From Candidatus Cloacimonadota bacterium (GTDB lineage: Bacteria; Cloacimonadota; Cloacimonadia; Cloacimonadales; WRIO01), in NCBI GenBank assembly GCA_009777575.1, contig WRLO01000025.1:1-41805 (forward strand): a stretch of 41,805 nucleotides of DNA, in the 5' to 3' direction. Within the stretch, counting starts at the first letter, position 1; each line of letters starts with the position of its first letter. The notes under the pieces were generated by a model. The model saw nothing but the letters and a program-made list of their open reading frames with translations. It did no database searches and was not told the DNA's origin. Position numbers and translations under genes: made by a program. Shown here piece after piece: positions 22,890 to 30,436 of the stretch.

Positions 22890-25655
22890 TTATTTTATCA
22901 TCAACATTCGCTTTGTTTCCCTATAATCATCTGTAGTCATGCGATAAAAATAGACTCCACTACCGACAGAGCGTCCAAAATTGTCTGTCCCTTCCCAAAT
23001 TACTTGATATTCTCCTGAAATCCTAAAATCATTCAAAAGAGACTTGATTTTCTGTCCTCGGATATTGTATATGTCAATCGAGACCATAGAATCTACAGCA
23101 AGATTGAATCTGATAATCGTCTCTGGGTTGAAAGGATTGGGGAAATTGCTGAGTAGTTCTGTTCTCAAAGGCAGAGCACTTTCATCTTTTTCTGATACAA
23201 ACTCTTTTGTCATAAAGCTAAATACTTGATTGTCAATAGAATCTCCATATTGATTAAAAGCTATGATATACCAATTATATGTAGTCTCATATTCTAAAAC
23301 AATTTCAAGAGTATATTCTGTCGTATCTGCTGGTAGTATAGTGCTATAACCACTCTTATCGTCGTTGCGAGGTTCCTTACTTGAATTACCCACGAAGCAA
23401 TCTCGGAGTGGGGAAGGCATTATATGTTCTGACTCAACATAAAACCTCAATCCCGCTATCACACCACCCTCCGTAGGCAATGTCCATGTAAATACTGGTC
23501 TCAACTCTACATCGGCAGCCTCATTTTCAGGAGTGAGCAAAACCACAGGATTGGGTAAACTAAGAGTGTCTACAATAACTTCAATCTTTACGACCTCTGA
23601 CCTTCCCTCTGCATAAACCACCAACACACCATAAACATAAACCCCATTTTCGACATCAGAGTCAGTAAATGTCAATTCACTGATAGGTGTAGAAGTCAAT
23701 AAAACATTGTCACGATAGACCTCGTAGCCGATGAAGGTTGTTATTATCCTCCCCCATGTAGTGCCAGAGCTTGCCTCTGTGCTTGCGGGGGGGTAGGTGT
23801 GAATACAATTCTCCATTCTAAACTCCGGCGCTTCCCACAGCAACACCACTTCATTCCCATCTACACCAGCACTCAGATTCACTACAGGCAATAGTTCTAC
23901 AGGTATAGGCAATCCTCTCAAAAAAGGATACCCTATATTTATCTCAGGCTGTATATCCCAAATATCCTCAAAGTCCCATCCAGTGTATGATTCCTGCATT
24001 TTCATTTCAATTGTGGTATGTCCTACACAATTTGTAGCAGTACCATTGTTTAGTCCAAAAGCAGTGTCTATCCCAGTAGTATCTATATCCCAAAAACTAT
24101 TGGATATCGATGTGTCTGTCTCAACAATCCCTACCAAGCCAAATGCAGTGAACTCACCAATTGCAGTAGCATAGCAATTTTGTATAATCGAACCTGTCCA
24201 CAATTCTCCAGAAAGTCCACCTGCTAAGTTAGGAAAATCCGTGATAATACTGCCTTTGAAATAAGAATTCCTGACTATGCTATTATTGGTAATATTTGAT
24301 ACTATACCACCTGCTCTTAGGTTTGAGTAGAGGCTATTTTTAGAATAGCTATATTCTATGGTACTACTTTCGATACCACCAGCTACTCCACCTGCATTTA
24401 TCATATCAGTTTCTAGGCTCCTAGCTTCTACTGTGCCCTCTGAATAGCAGTATCTTATGATGTTGTTAGAAACTACTATACCTGCTATGCCACCCGCAGC
24501 TACACTCTTAAAATGTAAGTTGCCTTTACTCGATGCAATCACATTACCAGATGAAAAACAGCTTATTATATTGCTTCCTTCCAAAACAACACCTGCTATT
24601 CCACCTGCAAACTGAACTTCCTGTCCTTCAGCAGAAACATTTCCGATGGAAATACATTCCTTTATTGTAGTAGCAACAGAATACCCTATGATACCTCCTA
24701 CATAGCCAGCATAATCGCTATCAATAACATCACCCATAGAAATACTTTTTTCAATATTGCTTGAATGAGCTGTACCAACAATACCGCCTACAGCATTGTA
24801 AAGTGTTAGATGAGGTGTATTTGATATGATGTTACTTGATGAAAAGCAATCCTTGATATGTGTATTTGACATTGCCCCAGCTACACCTCCTACAGTAGAA
24901 AAAAGTTGTACATTTCCTTTAGAGACAATTTCTCCTGATATAAAGCAATTTTCTATGGTACTATGCTGTGCTACACCCACAAACCCACCTATCCAAGACC
25001 AACCAGATATATCTACATTTTGAAGATTCATATTTTTTAGAGTTGAAAACTCTATTCTGCCAAAAAAACCTGTTTCTACTTGTTCGTCCCAATATTCAAA
25101 AACTGGAACATTGATAGTTAAATTGTTTATGTAAAATCCATTTCCATCGTAATTTCCTCTAAAAGGAAAAAACTCAGAACCGATAGGCAGGTACCCATCG
25201 CCCTCGTTCCAACCTGCTGTTTCAGTAGCATTGATGTCAGCTGTCTGTAGGAAATATTTGTTTGTCCAGGCACCTGCCTCATATCCCTCTTCAGATAGCC
25301 ATCTGAGATTACCTAAATTTTCAATGATATATGGGTCTGTTTGAGTTCCTGTCCCTGAGGGTGGGATAGGAGTTGTAAAACCAAATAAATCATTCCCTTT
25401 TGATAAATATTTTGGTCTTTGTTTTCCATCTGACTTGGGAAATAAATCAACTGGATTACTAATGCGATAAATCCCTGTAGTTTCATCAAATCCAAAATCC
25501 TCTCTATTAAAGTTTTGCAGTGGATGTGATGCTAAATATTGCTCTGTTATCTCATTATGCCTATTTCCAGCAGATGTTTGGCAAAACAATGTGCCTACAG
25601 ATAGCATAATTACCGCGATAAATAAAACCGCGTTAAAATTCATTTTTTTTGTCAT
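22890..25655 (-). CDS. Secreted GLUG-motif protein with FlgD-like C-terminal sorting domain
   Basis: A 921-residue secreted protein. A signal peptide occupies about 1-30. Residues about 100-170 form a domain also seen at 28526 and 30437 (DPYIIENLGNLRWLSEEGY ... TADINATETAGWN). Roughly eight GLUG-type repeats (VGGIVGTAHSSNIEKSI form) span about 220-530. A fibronectin-like part follows (LLWEAPE ... GYEVYRDNVLL), then another beta domain and the FPNPFNPETIIRF ... GVYFYRMTTDDYRET C-terminal sorting domain. Two probable in-frame repeat insertions lie in its linkers (see repeats at 23359 and 23748). A strong GGAGGA precedes the ATG at 25655. It is the last gene of an operon led by a sigma-like regulator. 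The function is probably surface adhesion or carbohydrate-related display; no catalytic motif is seen. Confidence 0.85.
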   Translation of the reverse strand: MTKKMNFNAVLFIAVIMLSVGTLFCQTSAGNRHNEITEQYLASHPLQNFNREDFGFDETTGIYRISNPVDLFPKSDGKQRPKYLSKGNDLFGFTTPIPPSGTGTQTDPYIIENLGNLRWLSEEGYEAGAWTNKYFLQTADINATETAGWNEGDGYLPIGSEFFPFRGNYDGNGFYINNLTINVPVFEYWDEQVETGFFGRIEFSTLKNMNLQNVDISGWSWIGGFVGVAQHSTIENCFISGEIVSKGNVQLFSTVGGVAGAMSNTHIKDCFSSSNIISNTPHLTLYNAVGGIVGTAHSSNIEKSISMGDVIDSDYAGYVGGIIGYSVATTIKECISIGNVSAEGQEVQFAGGIAGVVLEGSNIISCFSSGNVIASSKGNLHFKSVAAGGIAGIVVSNNIIRYCYSEGTVEARSLETDMINAGGVAGGIESSTIEYSYSKNSLYSNLRAGGIVSNITNNSIVRNSYFKGSIITDFPNLAGGLSGELWTGSIIQNCYATAIGEFTAFGLVGIVETDTSISNSFWDIDTTGIDTAFGLNNGTATNCVGHTTIEMKMQESYTGWDFEDIWDIQPEINIGYPFLRGLPIPVELLPVVNLSAGVDGNEVVLLWEAPEFRMENCIHTYPPASTEASSGTTWGRIITTFIGYEVYRDNVLLTSTPISELTFTDSDVENGVYVYGVLVVYAEGRSEVVKIEVIVDTLSLPNPVVLLTPENEAADVELRPVFTWTLPTEGGVIAGLRFYVESEHIMPSPLRDCFVGNSSKEPRNDDKSGYSTILPADTTEYTLEIVLEYETTYNWYIIAFNQYGDSIDNQVFSFMTKEFVSEKDESALPLRTELLSNFPNPFNPETIIRFNLAVDSMVSIDIYNIRGQKIKSLLNDFRISGEYQVIWEGTDNFGRSVGSGVYFYRMTTDDYRETKRMLMIK
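23359..23413 (-). repeat. Dispersed repeat family 1 inserted in frame in a coding gene
   Basis: On the minus strand this reads CGAGATTGCTTCG, then a middle containing AATTCAAGTAAGG, then CCTCGCAACGACG, matching the 41609-41665 copy closely. It is translated in the GLUG gene as part of SPLRDCFVGNSSKEPRNDD, keeping the frame. Confidence 0.85.
23748..23797 (-). repeat. Second possible inserted element in the GLUG gene
   Basis: A 50-base segment has ends CCTCCCCC and GGGGGGGTAGG, forming an imperfect terminal inverted repeat, with an inner AGAG...CTCT hairpin around GCAAG. It is translated as part of YPPASTEASSGTTWG, in the middle of an otherwise ordinary WEAPE...GYEVYRD module. Only one copy is in the window. 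Confidence 0.4.
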
Positions 25656-25712
25656 ATTGTGTTCCTCCTATTGTAGTTTTTTTATCAATTCCTTGAAATA
25701 TCCTGAAAGGGA

Positions 25713-26123
25713 TTATCTTTTAATCAATCCATATCCATCAATAGTGACCACTTTTCCACTTACATCAATATCTCCAAAATCAAGCTCAACCACACTAACC
25801 TTCTCTGGAAAATGAAGACGAAAATAGTCAATTATCTTTGAAACTGAAGCACCATTGTCATTTTCTTCAAATTTATAAGGAATAACAATAGGTGCTACAA
25901 AACCATCTTGACTTTTTAAACCAGATTCGATACAAATAGAGCCTTCTTCATTGCTGATTACTTGCGAATAAGTAGTATCTGGCAAATCAATTTGATTTTT
26001 GGCAGATTCTCTGTTGTTGTCATCTGAATCTTTTTCAATATCCAGTGAAAGCTTTGTCTTTGATGATGACAGGACAGGAACTATTATGATAGATGACACT
26101 GTTTTAGTGATGATTATTTCCAT
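25713..26123 (-). CDS. Hypothetical protein, 136 residues, in sigma-factor operon
   Basis: I do not recognise this protein. It opens MEIIITKTVSS with a beta strand, has a polar linker rich in Ser, Asp and Glu (about 27-60), then a compact C-terminal part (SICIESGLKSQDGFVAPIV, VSKIIDYFRLHFPEKVSV, VVTIDGYGLI) that looks alpha/beta. There is no signal peptide or membrane segment. AAGGA lies 7 bases upstream of the ATG, 12 bases after the 85-residue gene. It lies between the sigma-like gene and the secreted GLUG gene, so it may be a regulator or chaperone of that system; no function can be given. Confidence 0.6.
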   Translation of the reverse strand: MEIIITKTVSSIIIVPVLSSSKTKLSLDIEKDSDDNNRESAKNQIDLPDTTYSQVISNEEGSICIESGLKSQDGFVAPIVIPYKFEENDNGASVSKIIDYFRLHFPEKVSVVELDFGDIDVSGKVVTIDGYGLIKR

Positions 26124-26135
26124 ATTTTTTTCCTT

Positions 26136-26393
26136 TTATTGTTTATCATCTTCTATCGTTAAAGTCGCCTCAATGCTCTTTATGCCTTCAGCATTGAAAT
26201 CAACAGAGACTATTGTGGATGAGTTTATCTGTGCCTTTTTCATTTTTTTCAATGCTTCTCTCAGTGAGGCTTTTACTGCTTCTCTTTGCTCTTCGGGTAA
26301 TGCGTCAAGTTCGTCACCGACGATGTCACCTACAGATTCGACCATTGTGACAGTGACTTTGGGTTCTTTGGTTTTAGTGTTTGAACAATCCAT
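26136..26393 (-). CDS. Hypothetical small protein, 85 residues
   Basis: A soluble 85-residue protein with no family that I recognise. Beta strand PKVTVTMVES, a helix (PEEQREAVKASLREALKK, about 33-50), then two strands (TIVSVDFNAEG and SIEATLTIEDD) suggest a small alpha/beta fold. An excellent AAGGAG ribosome binding site precedes the ATG, and the gene starts 11 bases after the sigma-like gene. Together with the 136-residue gene it forms a two-protein insert of unknown role. Confidence 0.6.
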   Translation of the reverse strand: MDCSNTKTKEPKVTVTMVESVGDIVGDELDALPEEQREAVKASLREALKKMKKAQINSSTIVSVDFNAEGIKSIEATLTIEDDKQ

Positions 26394-26404
26394 TTATACT
26401 CCTT

Positions 26405-28183
26405 TTATTCTATTTTTATTTTTATTCTATATTTAGGTTTATTATTGGTTTTTTCTTCTTTTGTAGTAATATTTACAGTCAAAACAAGAGTTTCATTCTC
26501 ATTTTTAGGTTGATAAAGTTTTCCATCATAATAAGCGAATCCAGTAGTGAAAATATGGCTAAACATCAGTGCAAAATATGTATAATAACCTAAATTTTTT
26601 GTAGAGTCAATCGTCCCGATTGACTTTTGTGTAAGCTGTTCTGGCAAAATAGCCTTACATTCTTTTTGTAAATCCTTTTTCAGACTAATAAATTTTGCTT
26701 TCATCTCAATATAAATGTCTAAAAAAATGTCAGTCAGTTCATTTCTTTGTTTTGTCGTGAATATATAAAAATTTGGTAATATTTTCCCATCAGTTTCAGA
26801 GGTAGAGCAAATCTCCGATTGGCATATAGTTAGAAAATCTAGTGCTACTAACTGACTTAAGATATCTTTCTCTTTTTCTGATAAATCATTGATATTAAAA
26901 TTAGGTTTTATACTTTTAAACAAAATGTTTTTACTTTTAAGGATAAAAGGTTTAGGTGAAACTTTATCCATCATCTCTTCAGGCAAAGTGGGGTAATTAT
27001 ACAAACCAATCCATCTTAATTCATTTTGGGTATCTTCATAAATATGTGTCCCATCACAAGTCCAACTATCCAAATCTTTGTATTTTTCGATATATGACGG
27101 GTCTATCGGAATTTTAGATTTAGAGTTAAAAACGCCTATAGGATAATACTTCCCACCATCTGTTCTGAATAAATCCTCATAATTATAAGCAAACTCCTCA
27201 AAACAAGCCAAAGAAGACATCATATCTGTAAAATTATATATCAAGAACCACAATAGTTTTTCTATGGGTTTTTCAGAGCCTACAAACTTGATAGCCTTTA
27301 TTTTATCTTGTCTCTCAATCAGTTTATTCACTATCATATCCAGACAGGATTTATGCTTCATAAAAGTATTGATGAGCATCGTGTTAAATGTTTTGTCAAA
27401 GATAAAAAACATGGTACTATACATATTTTTCTGTTTTTTGACAAATCCTTTTCTTAAAAGCCATTCTAAATCATATTCCAGATATGCTTTAGGGAGTCCG
27501 AGCTTTAGTCCAATATCGTCAATAGTTTGCGGTTTTTCATAACAGCATAAACAAATATTTTGCCTACTTAAATTACCACCCACATCCACTAAATCAGAAT
27601 AATCTATGGCTTCTCCAGAGAAACTCATTTTTAATCTATCTGGCCTGTATTCTTTATTTAAATCATAACGACCTGTCTCATAATCGGTTTGAATTTTATG
27701 GCGACTTTCTGTAATAAGTTTTTTTACATAATTTTTGGTGGTGTCCAAAGCCAATCCTATTTCATCCAGAGATTTTTTTTCTAAATAATACATTATCATA
27801 GCTTCTCGATGAATATAATTTAGTTGTGAAATGCATTTCCTCATATATTTCAGTTGATCACTACATTCCTCAACATCAATTAAATCTATCTCTGCCAGTG
27901 TCATAGCTTCATTTTCTATACCATCCTTAATTCTTTTTTCGTGTTTTGAAACTCTAAAAAACTCAAACAAAGTATTGTTTGCTATCATCCAAAAAAACTT
28001 GTTAATATCTTCGATATCCTCTCCATTTGAGTGTTTCTCATAAACTGAGACACAAAACCGAGCTACAGCTTTTTGACACAATTCTTCTGCTTCATCCCTA
28101 TTGCTGACTTTCCGATTTGCCCAGCCTAACAATTTTGAAACATTCATTTCAAAAGTTTCTTCAATCTGTTTTTTTAGTTCCAT
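26405..28183 (-). CDS. ECF-sigma-like regulator fused to winged-helix and long C-terminal domain
   Basis: A 592-residue protein. Residues about 1-85 look like sigma region 2 (GWANRKVSNRDEAEELCQK, then ANNTLFEFFRVSKHEKR), and about 115-165 like region 4 (HREAMIMYYLEKKSLDEIG ... NYVKKLITESRHKI). A second helix-turn-helix of winged type follows at about 215-260 (QTIDDIGLKLGLPKAYLEY ... LLRKGFVKKQKN). The remaining 330 residues are unfamiliar. Ordinary ECF sigmas have about 180 residues. I chose the ATG at 28183; the frame extends upstream but from TTG/ATG codons without a good ribosome binding site, and the site here is only a weak GGGA. It probably directs transcription of its own operon, including the GLUG protein. 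Confidence 0.75.
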   Translation of the reverse strand: MELKKQIEETFEMNVSKLLGWANRKVSNRDEAEELCQKAVARFCVSVYEKHSNGEDIEDINKFFWMIANNTLFEFFRVSKHEKRIKDGIENEAMTLAEIDLIDVEECSDQLKYMRKCISQLNYIHREAMIMYYLEKKSLDEIGLALDTTKNYVKKLITESRHKIQTDYETGRYDLNKEYRPDRLKMSFSGEAIDYSDLVDVGGNLSRQNICLCCYEKPQTIDDIGLKLGLPKAYLEYDLEWLLRKGFVKKQKNMYSTMFFIFDKTFNTMLINTFMKHKSCLDMIVNKLIERQDKIKAIKFVGSEKPIEKLLWFLIYNFTDMMSSLACFEEFAYNYEDLFRTDGGKYYPIGVFNSKSKIPIDPSYIEKYKDLDSWTCDGTHIYEDTQNELRWIGLYNYPTLPEEMMDKVSPKPFILKSKNILFKSIKPNFNINDLSEKEKDILSQLVALDFLTICQSEICSTSETDGKILPNFYIFTTKQRNELTDIFLDIYIEMKAKFISLKKDLQKECKAILPEQLTQKSIGTIDSTKNLGYYTYFALMFSHIFTTGFAYYDGKLYQPKNENETLVLTVNITTKEEKTNNKPKYRIKIKIE

Positions 28184-28304
28184 AATTTCCCAATAAAACC
28201 TCTTATATATAATATAGACAAAAATCATCAAAAAGTAACCCTATCTTTTGCATTTTTTTTATTTTTTATTTTTTGTAGATAAAAATTATTATAGAATATT
28301 TAAG

Positions 28305-28398
28305 ATTGGTAAAATTATTTTTATTGACAAAAACAACCTATTGTATATTTTGTCTCGTATTATGTATATAGATTTAATATTAGCTTTTTATAGCTCCT
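28305..28398 (+). repeat. 94-bp duplicated upstream block, copy A
   Basis: Matches 37212-37305 at 93 of 94 positions (the A/G difference is at 28370). It contains TTGACA (28324-28329) and TATATTTTG further on, and may be a promoter for the following gene. Confidence 0.9.
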
Positions 28399-28455
28399 CC
28401 AAACTCAGTGAGGAATCTTAAAGACGTTTCTCAGCATTCAAATTGACAAAGGGAA

Positions 28456-28483
28456 AATTCAAGTGATGACCCTCGCAAAGACG
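28456..28483 (+). repeat. Dispersed repeat family 1, right-half copy
   Basis: The sequence ATTCAAGTGATGACCCTCGC followed by AAAGACGG is a diverged right half of dispersed repeat 1; the left half is not recognisable. Confidence 0.55.
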
Positions 28484-28525
28484 GAAAAACTTGAAAAGAA
28501 ATATAAAATACGGAGGTATTTTAAG

Positions 28526-30253
28526 ATGATAAAAATTTGTTTTATTGTGTTAATTTCAATGTTTATGTTGGTATATCCAGCCTTTAGTGAAACTTTGGCA
28601 GAACCGCCTTCAAATTTTCACGATCATAATGCAGGATCAGAAGAGAACCCTTTTTTGATAGCAAATCTCGCTAATCTAAGGTGGTTGTCGGAGACCCATG
28701 ATGTTTGGGGTGGAATTGATGACATGGGAAATCAAAGAACAAAATATTTTTTCAGACAAACTGCTGATATTGATGCCACTGAGACTAAAGAATGGAATGA
28801 TGGATTTAAGCCAATTGGATCTTCAACCTATAATTATATACCACTCATAAACGATTATTTCAGAGGAAATTTCAATGGTAATGATCATGTAATAAAAAAT
28901 TTATATATTACCAGTCAATATGTTCCTAGTCCTATCCACTTTATTCATACCGCAATGTTTTCAATTGTTTTTGAATCTTTTATTGAAAATATTAATCTTG
29001 ACAATGCATTTATATATTCTTATGACCAAGAAGACTGGAATGTAGGAGCCTTAATAGGAGAATCTAGAAATACCACAATAAAGAATTGCTCTGTAAATGC
29101 AGAGATTTTAGTTGAAAGAACAGACAAGATGGTACATCAAGCGTATCGAATAGGCGGTTTAATAGGACTTGCTTCAAATAGTGATGTCATAAATAGTTCT
29201 TTTAGTGGAAATATTAATATTCCATTAAATAAATCAGCACCAAATAATATTTCATTTATAGGTGGATTAGTCGGGGAATCAAGTGATTATTCACTGATCA
29301 ATGAGTGTAACTCTTCTGGTTCAATCATAGTAGGCAATCTTGACAATCATTCATATATTTTATCCAATTTAGGAGGATTAATAGGAAATGCATCAAGAAC
29401 ACATATCGAACATTCATATTCTAAAGCCGATATATACAACTATGCTTATGCAGGAGGCAGTTTATTAGGTGGAATGATTGGAAAAATGAATGAATCCACT
29501 TTGCAAAACTCTTTTTTTTATGGCAGTATCTACACTACTGCATGGACAGATGGATTTAGTGCTGGATTAGTTGGACATGCAATAACATCCAGTTTAATAA
29601 GAAGCTGTTATGTAGCCTCTACGGATATTTTTATTGATATGAATTTAGTTGAGTATATGGCTTATGGGCTGGCGTCAACTGATATTAGCTCAAACCTATC
29701 GAATTGTTTTTGGGATATTGAATCAACAGGGTTTCACATATTATTCCCAGATGGTGGCTATTTGTTTGAGGAATTTGGTTTAATCACCGAAGAAATGAAG
29801 AAAGCCTCGACTTTTATAAACAATGATTGGGATTTTATCAATATATGGGATATAGACCCAAATATTAATGATGGATATCCTTTTTTGAGAGAGAATATAA
29901 CATCAAGTGAATCCGAGACCGGGCATACTATCATTCCATTGATGCAAAGTATAGTCCATCCGAATCCTATAAGAGATGGAAATGTGACTATAAGATTTAA
30001 TTTACATCCCCTACAATCCAGCTCCCTTTTACATGAGGAGATTAAGGGGGGATACGAGACGGAGATACGGATATATAACCTCAGAGGGCAGCTTGTCAAA
30101 AGGTCAAATGATTTTCAGACAAAAAATATTCATAAAGAATTTGTTTGGGATAGAAAAGACGAAAACAATCGATTTGTTCCGTCTGGTGTTTATTTTTTCC
30201 AAATAAAAAACGACTTAGAGACTCAAACTGGTCGTTTTGTGATACTAAAATAA
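28526..30253 (+). CDS. Secreted GLUG-motif protein, tandem duplicate 1
   Basis: A 575-residue secreted protein. Signal peptide: MIKICFIVLISMFMLVYPAF. Next is the NPFLIANLANLRWLSET ... TADIDATETKEWN module, five to six GLUG-like repeats (IGGLIGLASNSDVINSSF form, about 170-380), a WDIDPNINDGYPFLRE closing motif, then a C-terminal sorting domain (HPNPIRDGNVTIRF ... GVYFFQIKNDL ... VILK). I start at 28526: CGGAGGT precedes the ATG by 8 bases, exactly as in the duplicate gene. The first 190 bases are nearly identical to those of the gene at 30437. The end is nearly identical to that of the gene at 32102. Function is probably surface display; no catalytic motif is seen. Confidence 0.85.
   Translation: MIKICFIVLISMFMLVYPAFSETLAEPPSNFHDHNAGSEENPFLIANLANLRWLSETHDVWGGIDDMGNQRTKYFFRQTADIDATETKEWNDGFKPIGSSTYNYIPLINDYFRGNFNGNDHVIKNLYITSQYVPSPIHFIHTAMFSIVFESFIENINLDNAFIYSYDQEDWNVGALIGESRNTTIKNCSVNAEILVERTDKMVHQAYRIGGLIGLASNSDVINSSFSGNINIPLNKSAPNNISFIGGLVGESSDYSLINECNSSGSIIVGNLDNHSYILSNLGGLIGNASRTHIEHSYSKADIYNYAYAGGSLLGGMIGKMNESTLQNSFFYGSIYTTAWTDGFSAGLVGHAITSSLIRSCYVASTDIFIDMNLVEYMAYGLASTDISSNLSNCFWDIESTGFHILFPDGGYLFEEFGLITEEMKKASTFINNDWDFINIWDIDPNINDGYPFLRENITSSESETGHTIIPLMQSIVHPNPIRDGNVTIRFNLHPLQSSSLLHEEIKGGYETEIRIYNLRGQLVKRSNDFQTKNIHKEFVWDRKDENNRFVPSGVYFFQIKNDLETQTGRFVILK
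30006..30055 (+). repeat. In-frame inserted CCCCT...AAGGGGGG sequence, copy 1
   Basis: The segment CCCCTACAATCCAGCTCCC, then ACATGAGGAGATTAAGGGGGG, resembles the common intergenic CCCCCTTTACAAGGGGGG-type repeat. It encodes PLQSSSLLHEEIKGGYE between the IRFNL and IYNLRGQ strands of the sorting domain, where related domains have only a short loop. Confidence 0.45.
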
Positions 30254-30357
30254 TAAGGAATTGAAAAATATAAAATGACCCCTAAATAAAAATGTTGACA
30301 AAATAGCTTGATTTTTTTTCATTATTTTATTTCTATATTTTATTGTTCAAATAACAT

Positions 30358-30404
30358 AGAGATTGCTTCGTGTGGATAGCAAGAAGTACCCTCGCATAGA
30401 TGAA
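30358..30404 (+). repeat. Dispersed repeat family 1, intergenic copy
   Basis: Left arm AGAGATTGCTTCG, variable middle TGTGGATAGCAAGAAGTA, and right arm CCCTCGCATAGATG. The middle matches the copy at 41766-41805 (GAGGATAGCAAGAAGTGACC). Confidence 0.7.
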
Positions 30405-30436
30405 AAAACATAAAATAAATACGGAGGTATTTTGAG

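Larger units (their letters stand above)
28184..28525. other. Divergent intergenic region, 342 bases, with a duplicated 94-bp block
   Basis: Between the sigma-like gene (minus) and the first duplicated GLUG gene (plus). It contains AT-rich sequence, a 94-base block (28305-28398) repeated upstream of the epimerase gene, and a right-half copy of dispersed repeat 1 (28456-28483). An in-frame ATG at 28463 lies inside that repeat and is not a convincing start. Confidence 0.6.

Noticed and set aside
28184..28231. Longer start for the sigma-like protein
   Set aside because: The first codon is TTG and the following ATG has no ribosome binding site; the extra residues are hydrophobic and AT-driven.
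28463..28525. Extended N-terminus of the first duplicated GLUG protein
   Set aside because: The ATG lies inside a repeat remnant and the extra residues precede a good signal peptide. The downstream ATG has a CGGAGGT site conserved in the duplicate gene.
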